A stretch of DNA of 12,654 bases from DASWHK01 sp036398215 (GCA_036398215.1 DASWHK010000353.1:1-12654), one strand, 5' to 3'; numbered from the stretch's first letter, positions 1 through 7,669 are shown. Program-made: numbers and translations. Notes: generated from the sequence alone by a model not told the origin.

Positions 1-1374
1 GCACAGCTCGTCGAAATCGTCGATGCGGCGCCCCGGAGCGCCATAGCGGCGCTGCAGGCGGACGACGTCGGCGTCGGTGAAGCTGGGGCCCAGGAGGGCG
101 CCTTTCATCGCGTCGAGCGCATGGTTGGGTTTGCCGCCCGCGGTAACGGACGCCGGCCGCCGCCGCCGCTCCCCCTTCCACAGGTGGAGCGCCGCGTAGG
201 CGGCTCCCAAGGCGCCGCCCGCGTCGCCGGCGGCGGGTTGGATCCAGACCTCGTCGAAGATCCCCTCGCGCAGGAGCTTGCCGTTGGCCACGCAGTTGAG
301 CGCCACGCCGCCGGCCATCACCAGGTTGTTGCAGCCGGTGAGCTGGCGCGCCGTGCGCGCCAGGCGCAGGACGATCTCCTCGGTCACCTGCTGGATCGCC
401 AGCGCCATGTCCATGTAGGGCTGCGTGAGCTCGCTCTCGGGAGCGCGCTTGGGGATACCGAAAAGCCGCTCCCACTGCTCGTCGTTGCACATCCGTAAAC
501 CTGTCGCGTAGTCGAAGTAGCTCATGTCGAGCAACAGCGAGCCGTCGCTGCGCAGGTCGACGAGGTGATCGAGGATGAGCTTCCGAAACCTCGACACCCG
601 GTCGGAGCCGGCGGCGCCGTAGGGCGCCAGCCCCATCAGCTTGTACTCGCCGCTGTTGACGCGGAAGCCGCAGTAGTAGGTGAAGGCCGAGTACAGCAGG
701 CCAATCGAATGCGGAAAGTGCAGCTCCCGCAGGATGCGGATGCCGCTCGCGTCGCCGGCACCGATCGTCGTGGTCGCCCACTCTCCGACGCCGTCCATGG
801 TCAAGATCGCCGCCCGCTCGAAGGGCCCCGGGTAGAAGGCGCTGGCGGCGTGCGAGAGGTGGTGCTCGGGAAACAATAGCGGCGGGCGCTCGCGACGGTC
901 GCGCAAGCGGCGCCCAGCGGCCAGCCACGACCGACGCTCGACGCCGCCACCCGTGGCCGGGCGCGACGTCGCGGGAAAGCTACGCGTCAGCGGCGGCGGC
1001 ATGCCGGTGCCGCCGTGGTCGCAGTTCTCCAGCTCGCGCCACAGCAGCCGTCGCAGGAAGAGCTTTTCCTTCAGCCACACCGGCATGGCCTGCCGAAAGC
1101 TGGCGAAGCCGCGGGGGGCGAAGGCGTGGTAGGTCTCGAGCAGGCGCTCGAACTTCAGGTAGGGCTTGTCGTAGAAGGCGATCGCGGTGAGGTCGGCGAG
1201 GCGGAGGCCGGCCTCGCCCAGCACGTACCGGGTGGCATGGGTCGGAAAGCGGGCGTCGTGCTTGCGGCGGCTGAACCGTTCCTCGTGGGCGGCCGCCACG
1301 ATATCGCCGTCGACCAGCAGCGCCGCGGCGCTGTCGTGGTAATAGGCCGACAGGCCGAGGATGGCGGTCTTCAA
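1..1374 (-). CDS. O-carbamoyltransferase, NodU/CmcH/SxtI family (3' end outside window)
   Basis: Family members transfer a carbamoyl group from carbamoyl phosphate, through an adenylate, to a hydroxyl on a sugar or small molecule. 458 codons are present; relatives have roughly 550-610, so the C-terminal part lies beyond base 1. The N-terminus ILGLSAYYHDSAAALLVDG (residues 5-23) followed by EERFSRRKHD is the family signature. EHHLSHAASAF (170-180) and MDGVGEW (193-199) match the Kae1-like metal/nucleotide site, and AGGVALNC (354-361) with GDAGGALGAA (383-392) forms its second half. RMKGALLGP-like text at about 421-430 begins the YrdC-like part. There is no usable ATG: the best start is TTG at 1374-1372, which shares two bases with the TGA of the preceding DUF5989 gene, so translation is probably coupled. 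The reading frame is unbroken from 1374 to 1. Family assignment is strong; the acceptor substrate is unknown. Confidence 0.93.
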   Translation of the reverse strand, partial: MKTAILGLSAYYHDSAAALLVDGDIVAAAHEERFSRRKHDARFPTHATRYVLGEAGLRLADLTAIAFYDKPYLKFERLLETYHAFAPRGFASFRQAMPVWLKEKLFLRRLLWRELENCDHGGTGMPPPLTRSFPATSRPATGGGVERRSWLAAGRRLRDRRERPPLLFPEHHLSHAASAFYPGPFERAAILTMDGVGEWATTTIGAGDASGIRILRELHFPHSIGLLYSAFTYYCGFRVNSGEYKLMGLAPYGAAGSDRVSRFRKLILDHLVDLRSDGSLLLDMSYFDYATGLRMCNDEQWERLFGIPKRAPESELTQPYMDMALAIQQVTEEIVLRLARTARQLTGCNNLVMAGGVALNCVANGKLLREGIFDEVWIQPAAGDAGGALGAAYAALHLWKGERRRRPASVTAGGKPNHALDAMKGALLGPSFTDADVVRLQRRYGAPGRRIDDFDELC

Positions 1375-1520
1375 AAGAGTGTGTAGATGAACGGAGCCAG
1401 CGCCGACCCGGTCGTGAAGGCGATCAGCACCGCGGCCAGCAGCAGCACGATGATGACCGGCAGCAGCCAGTACTTCTTGCGGGTCCTCAGGAAGCCCCAG
1501 AGATCGAGGAGGAAGTCCAC
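1371..1520 (-). CDS. DUF5989 (SxtK-like) small membrane protein, 49 aa
   Basis: This short gene encodes 49 residues beginning MDFLLDLWGFLRTRKKYW and ending APFIYTLF. The layout is a short amphipathic start, a basic RTRKK cluster, one membrane helix at about residues 19-36, then a conserved tail, which fits the DUF5989 family found next to NodU/CmcH carbamoyltransferases. From memory, the saxitoxin protein SxtK is the comparable small partner. The start is GTG at 1520-1518, preceded by AAGGAGG at 1533-1527 with a 6-base spacer; that site overlaps the stop codon of the SxtJ-like gene. Its own TGA overlaps the TTG start of the carbamoyltransferase. The protein probably sits in the inner membrane as a small partner of the carbamoyltransferase; its molecular role is unknown. 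Confidence 0.88.
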   Translation of the reverse strand: MDFLLDLWGFLRTRKKYWLLPVIIVLLLAAVLIAFTTGSALAPFIYTLF

Positions 1521-1532
1521 CGCCGTCCTCCT

Positions 1533-1913
1533 TCAGAAGGGGGCCTCGAGGTCCTCGGCGGAGAACCTCGCGTCACGGGCGACGAAGACGCTGCCCTGGC
1601 CGCCCCAGGCGCGCCGTAGCATCGGGTCGGCGCCCCACAAGCGGCGTAGCAGGCCGATCGGCGTCACCACGAGAGCAAAAATGAGGGCCAGCACGACGTT
1701 GGAGCCGACCACCGCCAGGACCCCGGCGAGCCCCCACCAGACGATCGCCAGGGGCCGAAACCACGCCGGCACCAGCATCGCCAGCAGCAGCACGACGATC
1801 GCCGGCAGGACCAGCCCGGGCCGTCCGCCGTAATGGGCGAGGACCAGCAGCGCCAGCACGGCGACCAACGCCGTGTCGCGGCACTGTTCCGTCGTCAAGC
1901 GGTCCTCTTTCAT
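1533..1913 (-). CDS. SxtJ-family membrane protein, 126 aa
   Basis: A small hydrophobic protein with two or more membrane segments (about residues 13-28, 33-50 and 54-88) and a soluble tail ending SAEDLEAPF. The aromatic/acidic tail ending in a phenylalanine and the position directly upstream of DUF5989 and the carbamoyltransferase identify the SxtJ-like family, whose function is unknown. I place the start at ATG 1913-1911 because AGGA lies 8 bases upstream. An in-frame ATG at 1922-1920 would add three residues (MTS) but has only AGG touching it. The stop at 1535-1533 overlaps the ribosome binding site of the next gene. Being always beside the carbamoyltransferase, it may anchor that enzyme or its substrate at the membrane; this is inference. 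Confidence 0.85.
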   Translation of the reverse strand: MKEDRLTTEQCRDTALVAVLALLVLAHYGGRPGLVLPAIVVLLLAMLVPAWFRPLAIVWWGLAGVLAVVGSNVVLALIFALVVTPIGLLRRLWGADPMLRRAWGGQGSVFVARDARFSAEDLEAPF

Positions 1914-2248
1914 GGAGGTCATCCTAGTTCGTGACCGGCGATCTCTTCGCGCATTCCCCCTCGGAAAGGGTGGGGCCTACCCCACGTCCTGCCCGCTTCC
2001 GGGCGACGTGGGCCGATCCCAGGGGGGTCGCCGCCCGCCACATACCCAATGAGGGCCCCATTCTACCAGTCGCCGATGCCTTCCCCCGAGGTGGGCGCGA
2101 GCCGCTCGGCGCGACACGCCCTCCGGTCCGGATAACGTCCGGATCGCGCCCCTCACCCGGGGTGGGCGCGAGCCGCTCGGCGTGACACTGCCCGCGGTCG
2201 GGCTGCTATCCGGATTGCCTGCCTCACCCGGGTTGGGCACGAGACCGC
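1914..2248. other. Structured spacer between SGNH and SxtJ-like genes, no gene
   Basis: I see no convincing gene in these 335 bases. From the SGNH side they hold diverged tandem repeats of about 70 bp, then a TAGAAT box on the minus strand (2065-2060) resembling a -10 element, but with no recognisable -35 at 16-18 bases. Two mutually exclusive hairpins at 2012-1970 follow, then about 50 bases leading to the SxtJ-like start. Short open frames on both strands here have no family-like sequence. The gap is much longer than any other inside the cluster, so it may carry a separate promoter or an RNA control element for the carbamoyltransferase trio. Confidence 0.6.
1970..2012 (-). promoter_or_regulatory. 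Two competing hairpins, attenuator-like
   Basis: Arms 2012-2005 and 1988-1981 (CCCACGTC on one side, its complement on the other) pair perfectly. They enclose a second 5-bp stem (2004-2000 with 1995-1991, loop 1999-1996) with a 2-base bulge, giving a 13-bp hairpin. The downstream arm can instead pair with 1975-1970 (GTGGGG with CCCCAC, 4-base loop). The two structures share 1985-1981 and cannot coexist. This is the geometry of an attenuator or a translation-control switch about 55 bases upstream of the SxtJ-like start. No U-tract follows, so it is not a standard intrinsic terminator. The pairings are seen; the regulatory role is inferred. Confidence 0.4.
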
Positions 2249-2254
2249 TCAGCG
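2083..2254. repeat. Diverged tandem repeat, about 70-71 bp unit, two copies plus a partial third
   Basis: The core GTGGGCGCGAGCCGCTCGGC occurs at 2091 and again at 2162 without a mismatch. A degenerate version (GTTGGGCACGAGACCGCTCA) starts at 2232. The spacings are 71 and 70 bases. Between cores the copies share a TCCGGAT-type block. The third copy runs into the 3' end of the SGNH gene and includes its stop codon. Each core contains the near-palindrome CGAGCCGCTCG. A hairpin with arms 2146-2151 and 2164-2169 (GCGCCC/GGGCGC) forms at the first unit boundary. The repeats may be binding sites for a regulator, a processed RNA element, or tandem duplication of the SGNH gene end. Confidence 0.7.
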
Positions 2255-3274
2255 CCGCAGCAGCGGGCGCAGGTCTTCGAACACGATCTCGGCGGCGATG
2301 CGGTGCCCTTCCTCTGTGAAGTGCGATTCGTCGGCGAAGAGCTCGTCCTTGCCCTTGAACACCGAGTAGAGGTCGATGGCCGCGACGCCCTCGCGGCGCG
2401 CCACCTCGACGGTGGCGGCATTGTACGCCGGCGCGTGGGTCTTCCATCGCACCTCATCGTTCAGGCTGCCCATGTAGGGCCGGGTCAGCAATACGACCTC
2501 GACCCCTTGTTCGGCGCACGCCGCGATCATCTCGGCGAGGTTGCGCCGGTACTCCTCGAGGCTGACCCGGGCCGTCAGCTCGTCACCCTCATCGCCGCCC
2601 CGATCGAAGATGGCGATGAGCAGTTGCCCGAGCCGGGACCTCTGCAGGGCCCGCATCAGGCGGAGCCCCCCGACGGAAGTCTCGACGAACTCGCGGTCGG
2701 GCACGGTCACCGGGTGGGCGTCGTTGGCGCCGAAGCTGATCAGCACGATATCGGGCTCGAAGGCCAGGACCTCCCGCAGCCGGATCAGCCCCTGGTACGA
2801 CGAGTAGCCCCAGACGCCGGCGTTGACCACCACTGCCGCCGGGGCGGCGTCAACGAGCCGCTCGCCGAGATATGCCGGCCAGTTGGCTCCCCCGGCGCCT
2901 CTCCAGCCCAGAGTGTTCGAGTCGCCGACCGCGAAAATGCGCAGGGAACCGGGGTCCTTGGGCGTGGCCAGCTCCGGGCCGCGGAAACCCTGGGAGTTGA
3001 AAACCGAAAAGCTCCGCTTCGGTCGCCAGATCAGGTCGGGGTCATAGATGAAGTGGCTATCTTCGAAGACGTTGTACTCACGGGCGTCATTGCCGGGCCC
3101 CGCGACGATCGCCAGTGGTGAGTGCTCATAGCCGACGATGACCAACAGGCCCTCGACAAGGGCGAGGGCCAGCACCGTCGACACCACCACCAGCACGAGG
3201 TTCGCGAGCAATCCCGGCGCGGAGCGTGTTTCCAGCGCCCCCGGCGCCGCGGAAGCTTCCGGTTGCTCAGCCAT
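2249..3274 (-). CDS. SGNH/GDSL-family hydrolase, membrane-anchored
   Basis: 341 residues. One N-terminal membrane helix (about 22-47) is followed by an exported SGNH fold. Block I is GDSN with Ser119; the block II glycine is in NAGVWGYSSY (Gly153); block III is GAND with Asn184; block V is DESH with Asp315 and His318. All four catalytic elements are present. Such enzymes add or remove O-acyl groups, often on surface polysaccharides. The ATG at 3274-3272 has AAGGAG at 3289-3284, 9 bases upstream, and overlaps the end of the ankyrin-fusion gene by 8 bases, so the two are translated from one mRNA. SGNH proteins are regular neighbours of the SxtJ/DUF5989/carbamoyltransferase trio, though here a repeat-bearing spacer intervenes. 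Substrate unknown; a carbohydrate esterase or acyltransferase is most likely. Confidence 0.88.
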   Translation of the reverse strand: MAEQPEASAAPGALETRSAPGLLANLVLVVVSTVLALALVEGLLVIVGYEHSPLAIVAGPGNDAREYNVFEDSHFIYDPDLIWRPKRSFSVFNSQGFRGPELATPKDPGSLRIFAVGDSNTLGWRGAGGANWPAYLGERLVDAAPAAVVVNAGVWGYSSYQGLIRLREVLAFEPDIVLISFGANDAHPVTVPDREFVETSVGGLRLMRALQRSRLGQLLIAIFDRGGDEGDELTARVSLEEYRRNLAEMIAACAEQGVEVVLLTRPYMGSLNDEVRWKTHAPAYNAATVEVARREGVAAIDLYSVFKGKDELFADESHFTEEGHRIAAEIVFEDLRPLLRR

Positions 3275-5390
3275 CTGCGAGCGCTCCTTCCAGTACCGCC
3301 GCCGCTTCGTCGTGACCGCCGAGCCGCGCCCAGGCGAGCGCGTCGAGCCCCTCGCTGCGCAGCGTCGGGTCGGCGCCCGCTCGCAAGAGGATCGCCACGA
3401 TCTCCAGGTGCCCCCGTTGCGCGGCGCGGATCAGCGGCGTCTTGCCGACCTGGCTACGGAAGTCGACGTCGGCGTCGGCGCCCAACAGCAGCTCGACGAC
3501 GCCGGTGTTGCCCGCGTAGGAGGCCGAGAGCAACGGCGTCCATCCCAACTCGCTCGCCCTGTCGACGTCGGCGCCGGCGTCGATCAGCAGGGCCACGATC
3601 TCCGTCGAGCCGTCGGACGCCGCAGCCAGCAGCGTCGTCCACCCGTCGCGGTCGACGGCGTCGATCGCCGCTCCGGCAGCGACGACGGCGGCCACCATGT
3701 CCTCGTTCCGGGAGGTGACCGCTGCCAGCAGCGGTGTGGTGCCGGTCCGGGTGGCGGCGTTCGGGTCGGCGCCGTTGTCGAGCAGCAACTCGGCCTGTGC
3801 GAGCGCGCCGCTTTTCAACGCGAAGATCAGGGCGGTCTCGCCGAACTCGTTGGCCGCGTTGACGTCGACGCCGGCGGCCTCGAGGATCCCGGTCCCGACA
3901 GGATCATGTCGCGCCCGCGTCCAGGCCAACGCCCGCGCCGCATCAAGGCCGCCTGCCCCCTTGTCGAGCAGGAAGCTCAGGACCTCGGGCCGGTTGTTGC
4001 GCGCCGCCTCGTCGAGGCCGCGTGCCGGGTCGATGCCGCGATCGACTGCGGCAACGACGGACTCCAGGTCGCCCTCGCGGACCGCTCGCATGAACGCCTC
4101 GACGTCGAGCACCGGGGCTTCGGTGGGCGACTCGCCGAAACGGTCGAACGCCGCCGCCATCAGGCCCCGGGAGGCGCGCGGGTCCGTCCACAGATTGATC
4201 GGTTTGTCGACAAACACAACGGTCAGTGTCGCAGCCCAGCCGACGGCCGCGTACAACAGCCAGCGGCGCGGCCCCCTGGCGACGCTGCCGAATCCCTCCG
4301 CCAGCATCGGGACCAGCAACGGCAGGGCCGGGACGAGCAAACGGGCGGGAGGACTGTAGCCGCCCCACCATTCGCCGCTGAAGGCCGCCAGACACGACAA
4401 GGAGAAGAAGACCGTGGAGGCGAAGGCGACGTAGCCGGCAACGGTGTGGCGCAGCCTGGCCGCCCCCACGAACGCGAAGGCCCAAAAGGGGGCGATGGTG
4501 AGCAACCCGAAGTCATGATCCATCAGCAGCCCCGCGAAGCCACGGGCGGCGCCGGTTACGACGAGCGCCAGCCCCCAGCTGGGCACGGGCGGCCCCTCGT
4601 TGGCGGCCGACGTCCACCAGCTCAGCAAAGCATAGGCGAGCGCGGAGGCTAGCGGGATGGCGGCGCCGGGCGCCAGGGCGCGCCAGCCGCCGGGAGCGCG
4701 GCGATCCCTCCACAAGATCCAGCCGATGCCGAGGGCCGAGATCGCGACGTAGTCAGGGTGCAGCCAGGGCAGCAGCGCCAGGGGAACGAAACGAACAAGA
4801 GGACGCGGCTGCCGGCGAAGCTGCTCGCCGAGGAACCAGACGCCCAGGAAGGCGGCGGGGACCTCGGGGAAGACGAGAAACGACATCGTCAGCAGCGGCG
4901 GCGTCATGAAGGCCACGATCGTCGCCGCCGTTGCCGCGCGTCCGTCCGGGCGCAGCCGCTTGGCGATCCGCAGGGTCAACACGGCCGTCCAGGCGTAGAG
5001 CAGAACCATCGCCAAGGACAGGATGTCGCGGAAGGCGTTGGCGCGGTTCCAGCGCAACGCCTGGAGCAAGCCGTCGGGAAGCGCGCTCGCGGCGGCCTCG
5101 GCGGCCAGGTAGACAGGGGTCAAGGCCAGCGGCAAGCCGATGTGGGGCGGTGGATACAGACTTCCGTTCCGGCTCCGTCGCAGCGGCGCGTCGTCGGCGG
5201 GGGTATATGGGCGCCCTTCGACGGCGGCGCCGTACTGGTTGCTGAGGTCGAGGTCGAAGTCGTGGGCGAGCGATTCGCTAGTCGCCACGTAGTGGAGCGC
5301 ATCTCCGCGCAAGGATTGCGGGCCCCGCGAGATGATGACCACCGCGAAGATGACGATGCCGATAAAAAGCCGCCGCTCGAGCTTGAACAT
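3267..5390 (-). CDS. GT-C-like polytopic membrane protein fused to C-terminal ankyrin repeats
   Basis: 707 residues. Residues 1 to about 395 form a multi-pass membrane domain of roughly 10-12 helices. GDALHYVATSESL (29-41) after the first helix places an acidic residue where GT-C glycosyltransferases carry their catalytic aspartate. FPEVPAAFLG (174-183), LPWLHPDYV (207-215) and GGYSPPARLLVP (343-354) recur, as I remember them, in GT-C-like bacterial membrane proteins of unknown substrate. From about 428 to 705 there are about nine ankyrin repeats of roughly 33 residues; the clearest start at 514, 547, 580, 613 and 646, with GxTPL and LLxxGAD consensus. The start is fixed: an in-frame TGA lies one codon upstream of ATG 5390. 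No Shine-Dalgarno is visible. It lies 50 bases after the beta-helix gene and overlaps the SGNH gene by 8 bases. The GT-C assignment is moderate; the ankyrin repeats are certain. Confidence 0.85.
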   Translation of the reverse strand: MFKLERRLFIGIVIFAVVIISRGPQSLRGDALHYVATSESLAHDFDLDLSNQYGAAVEGRPYTPADDAPLRRSRNGSLYPPPHIGLPLALTPVYLAAEAAASALPDGLLQALRWNRANAFRDILSLAMVLLYAWTAVLTLRIAKRLRPDGRAATAATIVAFMTPPLLTMSFLVFPEVPAAFLGVWFLGEQLRRQPRPLVRFVPLALLPWLHPDYVAISALGIGWILWRDRRAPGGWRALAPGAAIPLASALAYALLSWWTSAANEGPPVPSWGLALVVTGAARGFAGLLMDHDFGLLTIAPFWAFAFVGAARLRHTVAGYVAFASTVFFSLSCLAAFSGEWWGGYSPPARLLVPALPLLVPMLAEGFGSVARGPRRWLLYAAVGWAATLTVVFVDKPINLWTDPRASRGLMAAAFDRFGESPTEAPVLDVEAFMRAVREGDLESVVAAVDRGIDPARGLDEAARNNRPEVLSFLLDKGAGGLDAARALAWTRARHDPVGTGILEAAGVDVNAANEFGETALIFALKSGALAQAELLLDNGADPNAATRTGTTPLLAAVTSRNEDMVAAVVAAGAAIDAVDRDGWTTLLAAASDGSTEIVALLIDAGADVDRASELGWTPLLSASYAGNTGVVELLLGADADVDFRSQVGKTPLIRAAQRGHLEIVAILLRAGADPTLRSEGLDALAWARLGGHDEAAAVLEGALADG

Positions 5391-5440
5391 TGGTCAGGAT
5401 GGGGCTGTCGTCGTTGCGGGCCGCCGGTCGAGGAACGACG

Positions 5441-7663
5441 CTAGTTGCGGACGACCTCGAGTCGCAGCTCCGACCAGCCCCCGAGCTGATAGTAGCGGAC
5501 TCGCAGGCGGTGGGCGCCGCCGGCGATCGGCGCCTGGTCGACGACCGAGCCGTGTGGCTCGTCCCAGTTGTCGATGAGCAGCGAATCGTCAACCCATACG
5601 CGCACGCCGTCGTCGCTGATGGCGCGCAAGGTGTACTCGCCGGGAGGTAGGTCCAACGTCGCGGTGGCCTCGAGCGCCCAGCGCTCCTGCGGCAGCCCGG
5701 CGATCGCCGGCCGGTACCATTGGTAGTCGAGGCGCGGCTCGGTGCGGGTCAGGATCGGGTCGCTCTCGAGGAGCCGGGCGAAGGCGCCCGGGTCGTGCGC
5801 GGGGCCGGTCGCCGGGCCCGGGACCGGATCGGCGGCGGGATCGGTCCAGGCGAAGAACCGGACGCTCCACTCGGCCGTCGGCTCGAAGCGCTCGAACGAG
5901 AACGGCACGGGCTCGCCCGCCGGCCGCTCCGTTCCCCGCGGCGAGACGGTGGCGGCGCCGATGTACTCCAGATGCACCGCCCAATCGCCGGTCGAGCCGG
6001 CGGCCGGCGTCACGATCAGCGTATCGCCGGTGCGGCCGGATTCCGCCGACACGCCGGCGACGCCGCGGCGGTCGCGCAGGCGCCAGTCGCCGGGCGGTCC
6101 GAGAACGCGCAGCCGCACCGGGCTGCGTTCCGTATCCAGCGGCCAGAGCTTGGGCGAGCGCCAGTCGTAGGGGCCCCATTCGTCGACGACGATCGCCGAC
6201 CGGTGGAGCCGCGCCAGCGCCGAGACCGGGGCCTCGCGCATCTCCGGGGCCGGGTCGGGGACCAGCGACGCGAGCTCCTGCTCGCTCAACCTGCCGGCCA
6301 CGCAGGGCGTCTCCGGAATCGCCTCGACGATCTCGTTGCCGCTGATGTCGAGGCCGGTGGTGTCGTCCAGGCGCCACAACTGCTCGTGGGCGGCGAAGAC
6401 GTTGCGGGTGACGCGGTGATCGCGGCTGCGGGTGTCACGATGCCGCGGATAGCCCCAGTCCGATGGCTCCACCGGGTTGGCCCACAGCTCGATCGCGGTG
6501 GCATCGCCGGCGAAGACGTTGCGGTCGATGATGTTGTCCTGCCCGTGCTCGATCGCCACGCCCACCTCGTTGCCGGCGAAGCAGTTGCCGGTGATCACGG
6601 TCTCCCAGCTGTAGCCGCCCCAAACGCCGTAACGGCTCCCCTCGATCCGGTTGCCCACGATCGTGTTGCGCGAGAAGGTCACCTCGATGCCGTTCGTGGG
6701 GGCGAAGGAGAAGTCGTTGGCGAGGATCAGGTTGTCGTTGGCGCCGCCCGCGCCGGTATTCATCGTCGATTGCCCCGCCCAGAGGAACAGCCCGTCGCCC
6801 GAGTGGGTCGCCGAGTTGTAGGCGATGACGTTGTTGCTGCTCTGCTCGTACAGCAGGATGGCGGCGGAGTCCTGGCCGCGCTGGTAGAAGCCGTGGCTGT
6901 AGCCACGGACGTTGTAGTCGAGCCGATTGCCGACGATCGTGTTGCGGTTGGAGCGGTACAGGCCGATCCCGAGGCCCGAGTTGAACGTCAGCTCGTTGTC
7001 GCGGACGGTGATCTCGTCGCTACGCGTCATCAACAACCCGTTCATTCCCTGGACGGCGCGGTTGCCGGCGATCTCCCCGCCCTCGACGTCCTCCAGGTAG
7101 ATCGCGGCGCCGAAGCGCATCCACTGGCGGTCCTCGTTGTCGTGGAAGGAGAGCCAGTCGACCAGGCTCTCGTGGCCGACCAGGCTGTAGAGGCGCGGCT
7201 TCCAGCCGTAGCTCAGCTCGTTGTCGATCAGGCGCAGGTTGCGGGTGCCGCGGGCGAGAACGGCGAAGCGATGGCCGCGGACATGGGCGTTGCGGATCGT
7301 CACGTCGGCGCCGCCGTCGATGCGGATCGCGACGCCGGCGGCGCGGTCGGGGTCCGACTCAACCGGCAGGCCCCGCAGGTAGACGCCGGCCAGATCGAGC
7401 GTGATCCCCGTGCCGCGGACGACGATCAACGCTTCGTCGAGCGACGCCGGGCCGGCGACCTCGTAAATCCCCGGCTCGATCGTCGCCGACTCGGTGACGA
7501 CCATGCCGGAGCGGAAGGGGAGCTGCCGGGGCGCCGGCGGCCCGGCCGCTGCGTCGGAGACGCCGGACGGGGAGCCGGCGGCCGCGACCAGGAAGGCAGT
7601 GAGAACGGCGATACGGAGCGCGGCTCCTCGCGTCCCGCCGCTCTGTCCCACGCGCCTCAGCAT
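5441..7663 (-). CDS. Secreted NosD-like parallel beta-helix protein with C-terminal PA14-like domain
   Basis: 740 residues. A basic start and hydrophobic segment (about 16-30) followed by an Ala-rich stretch look like a signal peptide. From about 60 to 450, short repeats of the type N-x-I-x-x-N-x-x (for example NTIVGNRLDYN at 241-251 and NTIVGNRIEGS at 333-343) build a right-handed parallel beta-helix of the NosD/CASH kind, shared with pectate lyases and mannuronan epimerases. From about 590 to 738 a PA14-like beta-sandwich contains DDGVRVWVDDSLLIDNW (684-700) and ends YYQLGGWSELRLEV. PA14 domains often bind sugars, so a periplasmic or surface polysaccharide-processing role is reasonable; catalytic residues cannot be assigned by eye. 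The ATG at 7663 lacks a Shine-Dalgarno site, but a -10-like TAGAGT lies 6 bases upstream. It opens the left-hand cluster. Confidence 0.85.
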   Translation of the reverse strand: MLRRVGQSGGTRGAALRIAVLTAFLVAAAGSPSGVSDAAAGPPAPRQLPFRSGMVVTESATIEPGIYEVAGPASLDEALIVVRGTGITLDLAGVYLRGLPVESDPDRAAGVAIRIDGGADVTIRNAHVRGHRFAVLARGTRNLRLIDNELSYGWKPRLYSLVGHESLVDWLSFHDNEDRQWMRFGAAIYLEDVEGGEIAGNRAVQGMNGLLMTRSDEITVRDNELTFNSGLGIGLYRSNRNTIVGNRLDYNVRGYSHGFYQRGQDSAAILLYEQSSNNVIAYNSATHSGDGLFLWAGQSTMNTGAGGANDNLILANDFSFAPTNGIEVTFSRNTIVGNRIEGSRYGVWGGYSWETVITGNCFAGNEVGVAIEHGQDNIIDRNVFAGDATAIELWANPVEPSDWGYPRHRDTRSRDHRVTRNVFAAHEQLWRLDDTTGLDISGNEIVEAIPETPCVAGRLSEQELASLVPDPAPEMREAPVSALARLHRSAIVVDEWGPYDWRSPKLWPLDTERSPVRLRVLGPPGDWRLRDRRGVAGVSAESGRTGDTLIVTPAAGSTGDWAVHLEYIGAATVSPRGTERPAGEPVPFSFERFEPTAEWSVRFFAWTDPAADPVPGPATGPAHDPGAFARLLESDPILTRTEPRLDYQWYRPAIAGLPQERWALEATATLDLPPGEYTLRAISDDGVRVWVDDSLLIDNWDEPHGSVVDQAPIAGGAHRLRVRYYQLGGWSELRLEVVRN

Positions 7664-7669
7664 GGGCCG

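Noticed and set aside
2060..2065. TAGAAT as a promoter for the SxtJ-like gene
   Set aside because: The -10 match is good, but no -35-like hexamer lies at 16-18 bases, so it is noted only in the spacer entry.
2083..2254. CRISPR array
   Set aside because: Only three diverged copies about 70 bases apart, with related sequence between the cores instead of unique spacers, and no cas gene in the window.
3138..4652. Plus-strand open frame of about 500 codons across the ankyrin region
   Set aside because: It is antisense to clear ankyrin repeats; the apparent regularity comes from the repeated codons on the other strand.
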